Positions 7,687-16,280 of a stretch of 64,000 nucleotides of DNA are shown here, piece by piece; the first letter of the stretch is position 1; every line of letters begins with the position of its first letter. The DNA is taken from the NCBI RefSeq assembly GCF_021538675.1, contig NZ_JAJUKH010000004.1:124001-188000 (forward strand). The letters are read 5' to 3'. Source of the DNA: Paenarthrobacter sp. AR 02 (lineage in GTDB: Bacteria; Actinomycetota; Actinomycetes; Actinomycetales; Micrococcaceae). The notes below the pieces were generated by a model that saw nothing but the letters and a program-made list of their open reading frames with translations, was not told the DNA's origin and searched no databases. The translations under genes were made by a program, and so were the position numbers.

Positions 7687-8669
7687 TCGTCACACTGACA
7701 GCAAACCCCAGCCTGGACAGGACGGTGGAACTCCCCGGCGCACTGGCCCGCGGGGAAGTCCAGCGCGCCGTGGCCGTCCACCAGGAATCCGGCGGCAAGG
7801 GCGTCAATGTCTCCCGGGCCCTTGTAGCCTCCGGCCTCGAAACGTTGGCCGTCCTTCCGGGCGCCGACTCGGACCCCGTCCTTTCCGGACTGCACGACGG
7901 CGGCGTGCCGTTTGCGGCGCTCCCCATCGGCCAGGCGCTGCGCAGCAATGTCACGCTCACCGAACCGGATGGCATCACCACCAAGATCAACGAACCCGGC
8001 CCGGAGCTGAGCGGTGAACAGCAGGAAGCCCTGATCGGGCTGCTGCTGGACCGCTCCCGTGGCGCCAGCTGGGTGGTTCTCGCGGGCTCGCTCCCACCAG
8101 GGGTGCCTGCGGATTTCTACGCCACAATCGCGCGTCGGCTCCGGTCGAACGCAGATGGAACGGCGGCCCCGGGCATCGCCATCGACTCCTCCGGGGCGCC
8201 GCTTGCGGCAGCCCTGGTGGGCGATGCCGCAGGAAAGCCGGACCTCCTCAAGCCGAACGCGGAAGAGCTCGCCGAGCTTGCAGCCGCCGCAGGTTTCACC
8301 AACGTCTATACAGCTGAGCAACTGGAAGCAGACCCGGCCAAAGCCGCCCAAGCTGCTGCCGCCGTCGTCGCCAGCGGTGTAGGCGCCGTTCTCGCAACAC
8401 TCGGGTCCAAGGGCGCAGTCCTGGTGACCACGGACGGAGCATGGTTCGCCACGCATCCGCCCATCAAGGCCGTCAGCACAGTGGGCGCAGGGGATTCATC
8501 CTTGGCCGGCTACCTGTTGGCCGCAACCCAGGGTGGTTCCGCTCAGGACTGCCTTCGTCAAGCCGTGGCACATGGTGCCGCTGCTGCTTCGCTGCCGGGC
8601 TCCACTGTCCCGGCAGTCCACCAGACAACCCCCGACGCCGTAACCATCACGGCCCTCCAGAAGGACTAA
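7683..8669 (+). CDS. fruK: 1-phosphofructokinase
   Basis: A 328-residue PfkB-family kinase that phosphorylates fructose 1-phosphate, the product of the FruA transporter, to fructose 1,6-bisphosphate. It begins VTLTANPSLDRTVELPGAL and has the substrate-binding GGKGVNVSRAL. The catalytic-base signature near the C-terminus is STVGAGDSSLAGYL. The ATG overlaps the repressor stop codon, and fruA follows after 2 bp. Length and motifs are normal. Confidence 0.94.
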   Translation: MIVTLTANPSLDRTVELPGALARGEVQRAVAVHQESGGKGVNVSRALVASGLETLAVLPGADSDPVLSGLHDGGVPFAALPIGQALRSNVTLTEPDGITTKINEPGPELSGEQQEALIGLLLDRSRGASWVVLAGSLPPGVPADFYATIARRLRSNADGTAAPGIAIDSSGAPLAAALVGDAAGKPDLLKPNAEELAELAAAAGFTNVYTAEQLEADPAKAAQAAAAVVASGVGAVLATLGSKGAVLVTTDGAWFATHPPIKAVSTVGAGDSSLAGYLLAATQGGSAQDCLRQAVAHGAAAASLPGSTVPAVHQTTPDAVTITALQKD

Positions 8670-8671
8670 CA

Positions 8672-10747
8672 GTGACCCAGCTGATCACACCCCAATTGGT
8701 CACCCTTGACCAGAACCTGGGCGACTCCCCCGCCGACGTCATCCGCGTCCTGGCCGGCAAAGTCGCCGCGGCCGGCCGTGCTTCCGAGGTTGAAGGGCTC
8801 TTCACGGATGCCTTTGCCCGCGAGCAGAAGACCGCCACCGGCGTCCCCGGCGGGATCGCCATCCCGCACTGCCGTTCAGCCGCGGTCACGGAGCCTGCCC
8901 TGGCCATGGCGCGCCTGTCCCACAAGGTGGACTTTGGCGCCAAGGACGGCCCGGCGGACCTGATCTTCTTCATCGCGGCACCGGACGGAGCCGACCAGGA
9001 ACACCTGAAGCTGCTCTCCAAGTTGGCCCGCTCACTCATCAAGAAGGACTTCACGGCAGCGCTGCGCGCGGCTTCGTCCGAACAGGAAATCGTGGACCTG
9101 GTGGACGGCGCCATTGGTGACGCTCCAAAGACGAGCGAAGCCGGGGATGGGGGTCGCGGAGTGGTTGGGCATCGCGAAGCGGGCACGACCCCCATCGCCG
9201 GCGAAGCCTCGAACGCGCCGGCAGCCAAGCGCATCGTTGCAGTTACCGCTTGCCCCACAGGCATTGCGCACACTTACATGGCGGCCGATTCGCTTGTTGC
9301 AGCTGCCAAGGAAATGGGCGTGGACCTGCAGGTGGAGACCCAGGGTTCCTCCGGCGCCAAGCCGCTGGACCCGGCCGTGATCGCTGCAGCTGACGCGGTC
9401 ATCTTCGCCGTCGATGTCGATGTTCGCGGCAAGGAGCGCTTTGCCGGTAAGCCCGTCATCAATGCTCCAGTCAAGCGGGGCATCGACGAACCCACCAAGA
9501 TGGTCCAGGAAGCCCTCGCCGCTGCGGAAGACCCGCATGCACGCCGCGTTCCGCACTTCGGTGCCGAAGAGCAAGCTGAGCGTGCCGAGGAGGAAAAGGG
9601 CGAGCATATCGGCCAGAAGCTGAAGCGCGCACTCCTCACTGGCGTCAGCTACATGATCCCGTTCGTTGCCGGTGGCGGCCTGCTGATTGCCCTGGGGTTC
9701 CTCATGGGCGGCTACCTCATCACCAGCTTCGCGGACAAGATCGTTGTCGAAAACAGCATCTTCAACCTGCCCACCGAATTCCCGGACAATGCCTGGGGTC
9801 CGCTGGGTGCCTACATCGGAGCGGTGCTGTTCAAGATCGGCGCCCTGTCCCTCGGGTTCCTGGTTCCCGCGCTGGCCGGGTACATCGCCTACGCCATCGC
9901 TGACCGTCCCGGCATCGCCCCCGGTTTCGTGGCCGGTGCCGTGTCCGGGTTCATGGGCGCAGGCTTCCTTGGCGGTATCGTCGGCGGCCTCCTCGCGGGG
10001 TACGTTGCCTACCAAATCGGCAAGCTGGATGTCCCGCGCTGGCTTCGCGGCCTGATGCCAGTGGTCATCATCCCGCTGATCGCGTCCCTGGTGGCGTCCG
10101 GCTTGATGTTCCTGATCCTGGGCGCTCCCATTGTTGCCCTCACCAACGCCCTGAACACCGGGCTCTCCAGCCTGACCGGCGCCGGGGCAGTCGTCCTGGG
10201 CATCATCCTGGGCCTCATGATGTGCTTCGACCTGGGCGGTCCCGTCAACAAGGTTGCTTACGCCTTCGCCGTTGCGGGCCTCGGTGCCGCGAGTGTTACC
10301 AACCAGGCTCCTTGGCAGATCATGGCCGCAGTCATGGCTGCAGGCATGGTTCCCCCGCTGGCAATGGCCCTGGCCACCGTTTTGGACAAGAAGCTCTTCT
10401 CCCTGGCCGAGCGTGAAAACGGCAAGGCCGCGTGGCTCTTGGGCGCTTCATTCATCTCCGAAGGTGCCATTCCCTTCGCAGCCGCAGATCCCCTGCGGGT
10501 CATCCCGGCCAGCATGGTGGGCGGTGCTGTAACCGGCGCCCTCTCCATGGCCTTTGGAGTCACGTCCAAGGCTCCCCACGGCGGCCTCTTCGTCTTCTTC
10601 GCGATCGACAACTTCGTGTTGTTCTTCCTCTCGATCGCAGTCGGCGTAGTCATCACGGCACTATTGGTCATTGCCCTCAAGCGTTGGGCCGTTCGGAAGC
10701 CGGTTGAAGCAGAGCCAGTCCCCGCTACCGCCACCGCCAGCGTCTAG
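8672..10747 (+). CDS. fruA: Fructose-specific PTS enzyme II (IIA-IIB-IIC)
   Basis: A 691-residue fused permease that takes up fructose and delivers it as fructose 1-phosphate. The IIA domain is at about 1-150, with its phosphorylated histidine in GIAIPHCRS (His66). The IIB domain is at about 185-285, with its cysteine in TACPTGIAHTYMAAD (Cys194). The IIC domain (about 317-680) has many membrane segments starting at SYMIPFVAGGGLLIALG. GTG 8672 is the start, 2 bp after fruK; a longer frame to 8441 overlaps fruK and is not real. Phosphate comes from HPr, encoded next. Confidence 0.94.
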   Translation: MTQLITPQLVTLDQNLGDSPADVIRVLAGKVAAAGRASEVEGLFTDAFAREQKTATGVPGGIAIPHCRSAAVTEPALAMARLSHKVDFGAKDGPADLIFFIAAPDGADQEHLKLLSKLARSLIKKDFTAALRAASSEQEIVDLVDGAIGDAPKTSEAGDGGRGVVGHREAGTTPIAGEASNAPAAKRIVAVTACPTGIAHTYMAADSLVAAAKEMGVDLQVETQGSSGAKPLDPAVIAAADAVIFAVDVDVRGKERFAGKPVINAPVKRGIDEPTKMVQEALAAAEDPHARRVPHFGAEEQAERAEEEKGEHIGQKLKRALLTGVSYMIPFVAGGGLLIALGFLMGGYLITSFADKIVVENSIFNLPTEFPDNAWGPLGAYIGAVLFKIGALSLGFLVPALAGYIAYAIADRPGIAPGFVAGAVSGFMGAGFLGGIVGGLLAGYVAYQIGKLDVPRWLRGLMPVVIIPLIASLVASGLMFLILGAPIVALTNALNTGLSSLTGAGAVVLGIILGLMMCFDLGGPVNKVAYAFAVAGLGAASVTNQAPWQIMAAVMAAGMVPPLAMALATVLDKKLFSLAERENGKAAWLLGASFISEGAIPFAAADPLRVIPASMVGGAVTGALSMAFGVTSKAPHGGLFVFFAIDNFVLFFLSIAVGVVITALLVIALKRWAVRKPVEAEPVPATATASV

Positions 10748-10783
10748 ACTTCCCACAAAGCCACCCACACCTAAGGAGCACCA

Positions 10784-11059
10784 ATGCCCGAACGTACAGC
10801 CACCATCGCAAGCCGCGTCGGCCTCCACGCCCGCCCGGCAGCCATCTTCGCGGAGGCCGCCGGCGACCTTGACCTCGATGTCACCATTGCCCGCCAGGGC
10901 GAGCCGGCTGACGACGCCATGGATGCAGCCAGCATCCTGTCCCTGATGAGCCTGGGCGCCGCCCACGGCGACGTGGTGGTCCTGCGCGCCGAGGGCGAGG
11001 GCGCTGACGCGGCCCTGGACAGCCTGGTCAAGATCCTCGAAACGGACCACGACGCGTAG
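10784..11059 (+). CDS. ptsH: Phosphocarrier protein HPr
   Basis: A 91-residue HPr. His15 in SRVGLHARPA is the PEP-dependent phosphorylation site. Ser50 in DAASILSLMSLGA lies where the regulatory serine of Firmicute HPr sits. AAGGAG precedes ATG 10784. It is the last gene of the fructose operon; enzyme I is not in the window. A strong hairpin follows at 11090. Confidence 0.93.
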   Translation: MPERTATIASRVGLHARPAAIFAEAAGDLDLDVTIARQGEPADDAMDAASILSLMSLGAAHGDVVVLRAEGEGADAALDSLVKILETDHDA

Positions 11060-11089
11060 CAGGGACGCGCAAGCTCCCCAATACTGAAG

Positions 11090-11134
11090 AAGAGCCTGGT
11101 GCCACCCCGGAAGAGGGCGGCACCAGGCTCTTTT
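11090..11134. terminator. Bidirectional terminator after ptsH
   Basis: AAGAGCCTGGTGCC (11090-11103) pairs perfectly with GGCACCAGGCTCTT (11119-11132), followed by TT on the plus strand. It lies between ptsH and the convergent TetR gene, so it can stop transcription from both sides. Confidence 0.82.
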
Positions 11135-11143
11135 CGCGTCCCG

Positions 11144-11731
11144 CTATGGCTTGGCGAGCGCGTCGAGGTGACGCGCCAGCATGCCGAGCATGGGACTTTC
11201 CGCCGGCAACTCCCCGCTCCATAGTCCGTTCATCGCAATTCCGTCCAGCAGCGCGCGCAGCCGTTGTGCTTCATACTCCGGGTCGCGGTCCCGGTGGAGC
11301 TGCCCTGCTTCCGCCAGGATCTGCAGGGCGGCATGGCATGCGCGATCAACGGCCTCGCTAAGCCGGACCGCAGCAGGTCGCAGTCCGCTGTCAGTGAGGG
11401 AAAGGACGCCAAGCTGTACTTGCGCCACCAATTCCAGGCGTCGCTCGTTGTCAAGGGGGAGCAATTGCATCAGCAAACCCTCAACCAGGGCCCGCCCGGT
11501 GAGCTCAAGCGCGGCCACCCTGGCCGTGACCCGGTCCTCGATGAGTTGCAGGCAATACTCCCGAAGGGCATGCTGCGTGGCAAAGGCCCTCCGCAGCGAG
11601 GCAGCGGCGATGCCGGCTTCCGCCGCGACCCCGCGCACGGACAGGCCGGCCAGTCCATCACGCTCCAGGACTCGAAGGGAAGCTTCCGCAATCGCGGCGG
11701 TACGTGCCTCTGTGTCTATCCTCCGCGGCAT
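11144..11731 (-). CDS. TetR-family transcriptional regulator
   Basis: A 195-residue TetR-type repressor. The N-terminal HTH includes RTAAIAEASLRVLERDGLAG and LSVRGVAAEAGIAAASLRRAF. The rest is an all-helical ligand domain without a specific signature. It is the second gene of a pair, starting 4 bp after the stop of the membrane-protein gene. The large palindrome in front of that gene is its likely operator, giving autoregulation. Ligand unknown. Confidence 0.87.
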   Translation of the reverse strand: MPRRIDTEARTAAIAEASLRVLERDGLAGLSVRGVAAEAGIAAASLRRAFATQHALREYCLQLIEDRVTARVAALELTGRALVEGLLMQLLPLDNERRLELVAQVQLGVLSLTDSGLRPAAVRLSEAVDRACHAALQILAEAGQLHRDRDPEYEAQRLRALLDGIAMNGLWSGELPAESPMLGMLARHLDALAKP

Positions 11732-11735
11732 GGTC

Positions 11736-12293
11736 TCAGCGCGAGGCAGTAGCGGCCGGCAATGCCCTGGCGGGCTTCTTGGGCCAGATCGTGTAGCTCA
11801 CAGCCCAGAGGAAGTCGATGGCGAAGATGATGCCCAGGATGCGAAAGAATTCAGAGAGGGCGGCGGTTCGATCGGCATCGTTCACCAGGACGATGATCGC
11901 CCCCAACGTCGCAGCGGCGATGGTCATCGCCAACGCGGTGAGGAGTACGTCGCGCCAGCACTTGACCGTGTAGGCGGCCCCGCTGAGGCGTTCCGGAGCG
12001 GGCCCGCCCGCGAACCGGTGCTGGAAGTGCGCGTCGGCCCACGCCACCATGCGTTTGCCGTAGGCGATGGAGACGCCAATGTAGATTGCCGCCAGCCCGT
12101 GGTGCCAGGAGGCCGTTGCCCCGCCCAGCAGATCGACGGCCACCAGGGCCAGCAGAACAGCATCGATCAAAGGAGCCATGAGCAAGAGGGCTCCGCCCAG
12201 GCGGCGGCGCTGCAGCACATACCGCGCTGTAAGGCCGGCGAGAATCGCCACCCAGAAAGCCACTTCGCAGACCACGATTGCAACCAGAATCAT
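11736..12293 (-). CDS. Integral membrane protein of unknown function
   Basis: A 185-residue protein with about five hydrophobic segments, including VAIVVCEVAFWVAILAGL, LIDAVLLALVAVDLLGG and LLTALAMTIAAATLGAIIVL. The loop YGKRMVAWADAHFQHRFAGG lies between segments. I do not recognise a characterised family. It is the first gene of an operon with the TetR regulator, an arrangement often seen when the regulator senses a compound related to the membrane protein's activity. The palindrome at 12335-12370 is 42 bp upstream of its start. Confidence 0.75.
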   Translation of the reverse strand: MILVAIVVCEVAFWVAILAGLTARYVLQRRRLGGALLLMAPLIDAVLLALVAVDLLGGATASWHHGLAAIYIGVSIAYGKRMVAWADAHFQHRFAGGPAPERLSGAAYTVKCWRDVLLTALAMTIAAATLGAIIVLVNDADRTAALSEFFRILGIIFAIDFLWAVSYTIWPKKPARALPAATASR

Positions 12294-12334
12294 TCACCGC
12301 TCCTCAACGCCGCACTCCAAAGAGCACCGGACCC

Positions 12335-12370
12335 CGCGTTTTATTAGTACGAGTGTACTCATAAAACGCG
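12335..12370 (-). promoter_or_regulatory. 36-bp near-perfect palindrome, probable TetR operator
   Basis: CGCGTTTTATTAGTAC (12335-12350) and GTACTCATAAAACGCG (12355-12370) are inverted repeats with one mismatch around a GAGT centre. It lies just upstream of the membrane-protein/TetR operon, where its promoter should be. Size and symmetry suit a TetR dimer or pair of dimers. Confidence 0.75.
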
Positions 12371-12403
12371 ACGATGAAACGGGGGCCACCCTCCCCGGCG
12401 GCG

Positions 12404-13363
12404 CTAGCTCTGTTTTTCGATCAGGAATGCCGCAATGGAAGGTTCCGTGGCTTTGACTTCCTGCAGTTCCCCGGACAAGTAGGCCTCCACGATCCGAGGG
12501 TCAACATACGAGGTACGCGCCACTGTTGGAGTGTTGCCCAGGAGGGCCGCCGCATCCTTCATGGCTTTTACCAGCGCCTGGGGGCGCGTCATGGTGCCAT
12601 CGGAACTCAACAGGCTGAGGGCGGCAGCCGCGGTACCCTTCCAAGTCCGGAAATCCTTGGACGTGTAAGCCGCCCCGGCAATGGTGCGAAGGTACTCGTT
12701 GATCATGGAGGCATCCAGGGAGACCCAGGAACCATCCACCTTGTACGAAAGCAAGCGCTCTTTGCCCGGTCGTCGGGCCAAGGGCTCCAGGAACGCAGCC
12801 AGCGCGGGGTCATTAATGGAGGTGTCCCACAGCTGCCCACTCTTGCCGGGGAACTTCAGCGCCACAACATCGCCCTTGACCCGGGCATGCCGGCAGCGGA
12901 GGGTAGTCAGCCCGTAGGAGCCATTCTGGCGCATGTAACTTTCGGAGCCTACGCGCAAAGCACCGAGGTCCATCAACCGCACCGCTGCTGCGATGGTTTG
13001 CTGCTTGGGCGAGGAGGTGTCCTTGAGATGGAGCGTGACGGCCCGGCGGACTGCGGGGAACACGGAGCCCAACTCCGCTGCGCGCTGGAACTTCTCGGTG
13101 TCCTTACGTTCACGCCAGCGCGGGTGGTACATGTACTGGCTGCGGCCCGCCGCGTCGACGCCGGTGGCTTGGATGTGTCCGTTCTCGTAGGAACAAATCC
13201 ACACCTCAGTCCAGGCGGGCGGGATCGCCAGCGCGTTGATGCGCTGGCGATCCTCCTTACTGACCAGGCTCCCGTCGGGGTGGCGGTAGCTGAAACCCTT
13301 GCCCACCTTGCGGCGGACAATGCCGGGCTTGGAAAGGTCGCTTCGTTTAAGCCGGGGCATGCC
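12404..13363 (-). CDS. DNA topoisomerase IB
   Basis: A 319-residue poxvirus-type topoisomerase IB that relaxes supercoils through a 3'-phosphotyrosine intermediate. The N-terminal domain has GIVRRKVGKGFSYRHPDG and RINALAIPPAWTEVWIC. Catalytic-domain landmarks are GALRVGSESY, VALKFPGKSG, KDFRTWKGTAAA and the nucleophile region RTSYVDPRIVEAYLSG. ATG 13363 is chosen because it begins at the conserved MPRLKRSDL. The frame stays open to 13465 but would then overlap dps. It lies 38 bp downstream of dps on the same strand. Confidence 0.88.
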   Translation of the reverse strand, partial: GMPRLKRSDLSKPGIVRRKVGKGFSYRHPDGSLVSKEDRQRINALAIPPAWTEVWICSYENGHIQATGVDAAGRSQYMYHPRWRERKDTEKFQRAAELGSVFPAVRRAVTLHLKDTSSPKQQTIAAAVRLMDLGALRVGSESYMRQNGSYGLTTLRCRHARVKGDVVALKFPGKSGQLWDTSINDPALAAFLEPLARRPGKERLLSYKVDGSWVSLDASMINEYLRTIAGAAYTSKDFRTWKGTAAAALSLLSSDGTMTRPQALVKAMKDAAALLGNTPTVARTSYVDPRIVEAYLSGELQEVKATEPSIAAFLIEKQS

Positions 13364-13401
13364 GGGCTGCCTGGCCGCGATCAGCCTGGTCCGGGCGCTT
13401 G

Positions 13402-13881
13402 CTAGGCCTCGTCCGGATCCGTCACGGATGCGCCTGCGTTCATGATTTCGGCGTTGATCATCCACACCAGCTGCTCGAGCCTGGAGATGAATGCGTGCAG
13501 GAGGTCCGCCGTGGTGGGGTCTTCCTCATCCACTTCATCATGGACGTCGCGCATGGTCTGGACTGCACGCTCCACGCGATCGGTCACCAGCTTGACGGCG
13601 TTCTTGGTGTTGACCAGGCCCGCGGGGAATTCCTCGAGCCGGGTGCCCTTGGCGATGGTGGCGCTGCGGCCATCGGGGAGTGCGTGAAGGGCCCTCATCC
13701 GCTCCGCGGTGTCGTCGGCGAATTCTCGCGTTGCCACCACCAGCTCATCCAGCTGAAGGTGAAGGTCCCGGAAGTTGGGTCCCACAATGTTCCAGTGGGC
13801 CTGCTTGCCCTGGAGCTGCAGCTCGATAAGGTCTGTCAGGACGATCTGAAGGTTGTCTGCAAGCTGCTGTGACGCTTTCAT
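13402..13881 (-). CDS. dps: Dps-family DNA-protecting ferritin-like protein
   Basis: A 159-residue Dps/ferritin-like protein that stores iron and shields DNA from oxidative damage in starved or stressed cells. The intersubunit ferroxidase motif is GKQAHWNIVGPNFRDLHLQL with the following DELV. The C-terminal helix has HAFISRLEQLVWMINAEI. Length is typical. It is upstream of topoisomerase IB on the same strand; the pair may be stress-related. Confidence 0.9.
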   Translation of the reverse strand: MKASQQLADNLQIVLTDLIELQLQGKQAHWNIVGPNFRDLHLQLDELVVATREFADDTAERMRALHALPDGRSATIAKGTRLEEFPAGLVNTKNAVKLVTDRVERAVQTMRDVHDEVDEEDPTTADLLHAFISRLEQLVWMINAEIMNAGASVTDPDEA

Positions 13882-14177
13882 GTGTTCCTCTCATGGACGT
13901 TCATCTGAGCCAATACGTGCCACCTGTTTATCGCGGCACTGCCCAATCATCAAGTGACGACTTCAACAAGCCTTTCATAAGGTTGCTTAGTAGTACAATG
14001 AAGAGTGTTGCTGTTCACAACTGGCGAACTTCATCCTACGGTGAAGACCTGTTCGGGATAGCGGAAAGGCACTTGAGGGCGGCGGAACGCCCCTAAGTAC
14101 CGGCATAACCAAATCGAAGTAAAACGGAATGCATAGTTGGGAATCCGTTGATTCCCCCAGAAAGGAATGTGCTGACC

Positions 14178-14348
14178 ATGAATACGCTTCTGATCATTGC
14201 TGGTGTAGTAGCAATTGTCCTTCTCCTCGTGGGCGGTTTCTCCCAGGCCCTGAGCTGGCTGCTGTGGGTGGGAATAGTCCTCCTCGTTGTGGCGGCCATT
14301 GGCTGGCTCCTGAGCTTCATGTCAGGGCGCCGGGGTCACACGGTCTGA
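14178..14348 (+). CDS. Small two-segment membrane protein
   Basis: A 56-residue protein with two closely spaced hydrophobic segments (NTLLIIAGVVAIVLLLVG and WLLWVGIVLLVVAAIGWLL) and a short basic C-terminus (GRRGHTV). ATG 14178 has AAAGGA eleven bases upstream; an in-frame GTG at 14169 is too close to that site. It resembles the very short hydrophobic proteins found widely in soil Actinobacteria, of unknown role. The 296 bp before it, back to dps, hold no gene I can support. Confidence 0.65.
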   Translation: MNTLLIIAGVVAIVLLLVGGFSQALSWLLWVGIVLLVVAAIGWLLSFMSGRRGHTV

Positions 14349-14446
14349 AGCCAGGTTCGCCCGAGGGCTGCCCCGCTGCACGGAACAGCACGACGGAGCA
14401 GTCCTCGGCCGCTTCCATTGACCAGCAAGAGTTGCGAGGTGCATCA

Positions 14447-14959
14447 ATGACGGAGCCGGATCACATTCCCCGGGTAGGACGTAACGAGTCCACCGAAGAG
14501 CGGATGGACCGGAACTGGATGGAATTGATCCAGGAGCTGCGCGTGCTCCAAACGGGAGTCCAGATCCTGGGGGGCTTCCTGCTGACACTCCCTTTCCAGG
14601 CCCGGTTCAGTGAACTGGACGACTGGCAGCAGAACCTTTACCTCTTCAACGTCATGACCGCAGCTTTGACGACTGTGCTCATCGTCGTCCCGGTGAGCGT
14701 GCACCGCCGGCTGTTCCGGCGGGGGCTCAAAGCCACCCTTGTCTCCAGCGCTGACGTCATCACCAAATTTGCCCTGGCAGGAGTTGCCCTTCTGATTACC
14801 GGCTCCGCCTCCCTGGTCTTCGACGTGACAGCCGGCAGGACTGCGGGGTTGGTGGCCGGCGGCGGCATCATCCTGGTCCTGCTGGTTTTTGTGGTGGGCA
14901 TGCCGCTGTGGCTGCAACAACAGGCCGGGACAACCAACGGCACTTCACATGAAGGCTGA
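14447..14959 (+). CDS. DUF6328-like membrane protein
   Basis: A 170-residue protein. It has a soluble N-terminus (RNWMELIQELRVLQTGVQIL) and then four hydrophobic stretches: GGFLLTLPFQARF, LFNVMTAALTTVLIVVPVSV, VITKFALAGVALLITGSA and GLVAGGGIILVLLVFVVGM. The pattern of an ELRVxQTGVQIL motif leading into the first membrane segment fits the DUF6328 family. ATG 14447 is used; the frame is open far upstream but has no better start. Function unknown. Confidence 0.7.
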   Translation: MTEPDHIPRVGRNESTEERMDRNWMELIQELRVLQTGVQILGGFLLTLPFQARFSELDDWQQNLYLFNVMTAALTTVLIVVPVSVHRRLFRRGLKATLVSSADVITKFALAGVALLITGSASLVFDVTAGRTAGLVAGGGIILVLLVFVVGMPLWLQQQAGTTNGTSHEG

Positions 14960-15034
14960 ACCCAGCGAACGCGGCAAGCCCGTTGCCGAACCCCACTACA
15001 AGACAAGCGCCTAACCAGGGAAAGGAAACGAACC

Positions 15035-15301
15035 ATGCCGGAAAAGAAGAATCCCAGCATCAAAGATCCCGAACTGTATGAAGAACTTCGCGATGATGGC
15101 GCATCCAAGGAAAAGGCCGCCCGCATCTCAAACGCCGCTGCTGCGCAGGGGCGCAAGGCCGTGGGCCGTAAAGGTGGAAAGTCCGGCGACTATGACGACT
15201 GGACCGTGGACAAATTGAAAGCCCGCGCCAAGGAACTGGGCATTACCGGCTATTCCGGAAAGAAGAAGGCCGAACTGGTCTCCATGTTGCGGAACCACTA
15301 G
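15035..15301 (+). CDS. Small basic protein with Rho N-terminal (SAP-like) motif
   Basis: An 88-residue protein. The N-terminal half (KNPSIKDPELYEELRDDGAS, then KEKAARISNA) is a motif found in many actinobacterial small proteins. The C-terminal WTVDKLKARAKELGITGYSG followed by KKKAELVSMLR is a Rho-termination-factor N-terminal/SAP-like helix-extended-helix that often binds nucleic acid. GGGAAAGGAAA precedes ATG 15035. It is likely a stress-related DNA- or RNA-binding protein; it is close to ku/ligD but convergent with ku. Confidence 0.78.
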   Translation: MPEKKNPSIKDPELYEELRDDGASKEKAARISNAAAAQGRKAVGRKGGKSGDYDDWTVDKLKARAKELGITGYSGKKKAELVSMLRNH

Positions 15302-15316
15302 TCAAAGACGCAAACA

Positions 15317-15354
15317 AAAAGCGGTGGCGGCCTGGATAGGCAGCCACCGCTTTT
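15317..15354. terminator. Bidirectional terminator
   Basis: AAAAGCGGTGGC (15317-15328) pairs with GCCACCGCTTTT (15343-15354). Read on the minus strand it ends in TTTTTGTTTG. It separates the Rho-N protein gene from the convergent ku gene. Confidence 0.83.
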
Positions 15355-15375
15355 GTGCTGAAAGACGACGCCGGA

Positions 15376-16242
15376 TCACGCCTTTTTCTTGGCCCGCGCC
15401 TTTGGCTTGCTGGCAGTCTTGCTGGCGGCAGCGTCGTCGTCGGACGCTTTTTCCTTGCCGCGTTTCTTGTCGAGGCTGCGCTTGAGCGCTTCCATGAGGT
15501 CGATGACGTCGCCGCCTTCGCCTTCGCCTTCCACGACGCCGAAGGTGGCCTCCGTGTCCAGGGCCTCGCCCTTCTCCAGCTTGGCCTCGATCAGCGTCTT
15601 CAGCTGCGCCTGGTAGTCGTCGGTGTATTCGTCGGGATCGAAATCGTGCGCCATGGAGTCCACCAGGGCCGAGGACATTTCGAGCTCCTTGTCCGAAATC
15701 TTGACGTCGGTCTCCAGGGACGGGAACTTCGCTTCCCGGACCTCGTCCCCCCACAACAACGCCTGCAGCAGGAGCACGTCGCCGCGGACCCTGAGCGCCC
15801 CCAAACGGGTTTTCTGGCGCAGCGCGTACTGGACTATGGCAATCCTGTCCGTGTCTTCCAAGGTCTGCCGCAGCAGCATGTAGGCCTTGGGCGACTTGGA
15901 GTCAGGTTCAAGGAAATAGCTGCGCTCGTACATGATGGGGTCCAGTTGCTCGGCAGGGATGAACTCCACCACCTCGATTTCCCGGCTGCTCTCTTCCGGG
16001 AGGGACTTCAACTCGGCCGCCGTCAGGACTACGGTCTGGCCTTCCTCTTCGTAGGCCTTATCAATGTCCTCATACGCCACCACTTCACCGCAGACTTCGC
16101 ATTTCCGCTGGTACCTGATGCGGCCGCCGTCCTTATTGTGGACCTGGTGAAGGCTTATATCGTGATCCTCCGTGGCACTGTAGAGCTTCACTGGTACGTT
16201 GACCAGACCGAACGCGATAGATCCCTTCCATATGGCCCTCAT
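15376..16242 (-). CDS. ku: Ku protein, non-homologous end joining
   Basis: A 288-residue bacterial Ku that binds DNA ends as a homodimer and recruits LigD. It begins MRAIWKGSIAFGLVNVPVKL, the conserved family start, and has GRIRYQRKCEVCGEVV and the core beta-barrel. The C-terminal tail is Lys/Ala-rich (DKKRGKEKASDDD and KPKARAKKKA), as in longer actinobacterial Ku proteins. ATG 16242 is chosen because it begins the family signature; the frame continues to 16287 but would overlap ligD. The two starts are 38 bp apart and divergent. Confidence 0.95.
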   Translation of the reverse strand: MRAIWKGSIAFGLVNVPVKLYSATEDHDISLHQVHNKDGGRIRYQRKCEVCGEVVAYEDIDKAYEEEGQTVVLTAAELKSLPEESSREIEVVEFIPAEQLDPIMYERSYFLEPDSKSPKAYMLLRQTLEDTDRIAIVQYALRQKTRLGALRVRGDVLLLQALLWGDEVREAKFPSLETDVKISDKELEMSSALVDSMAHDFDPDEYTDDYQAQLKTLIEAKLEKGEALDTEATFGVVEGEGEGGDVIDLMEALKRSLDKKRGKEKASDDDAAASKTASKPKARAKKKA

Positions 16243-16280
16243 GAACCCAGTCAACAGCACAAGCACGCAGAGGAGAAGAG

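Noticed and set aside
7116..8456. 446-codon minus-strand frame opposite fruR and fruK
   Set aside because: Antisense to two well-defined genes; no recognisable domain.
8441..8671. N-terminal extension of fruA
   Set aside because: It overlaps fruK; GTG 8672 directly after fruK begins the conserved IIA domain.
12374..13405. 343-codon plus-strand frame opposite topoisomerase IB
   Set aside because: Shadow of the topoisomerase gene; no motifs.
13869..14096. 75-codon plus-strand frame between dps and the small membrane protein
   Set aside because: No ribosome site, no family, and it begins inside the dps start region.
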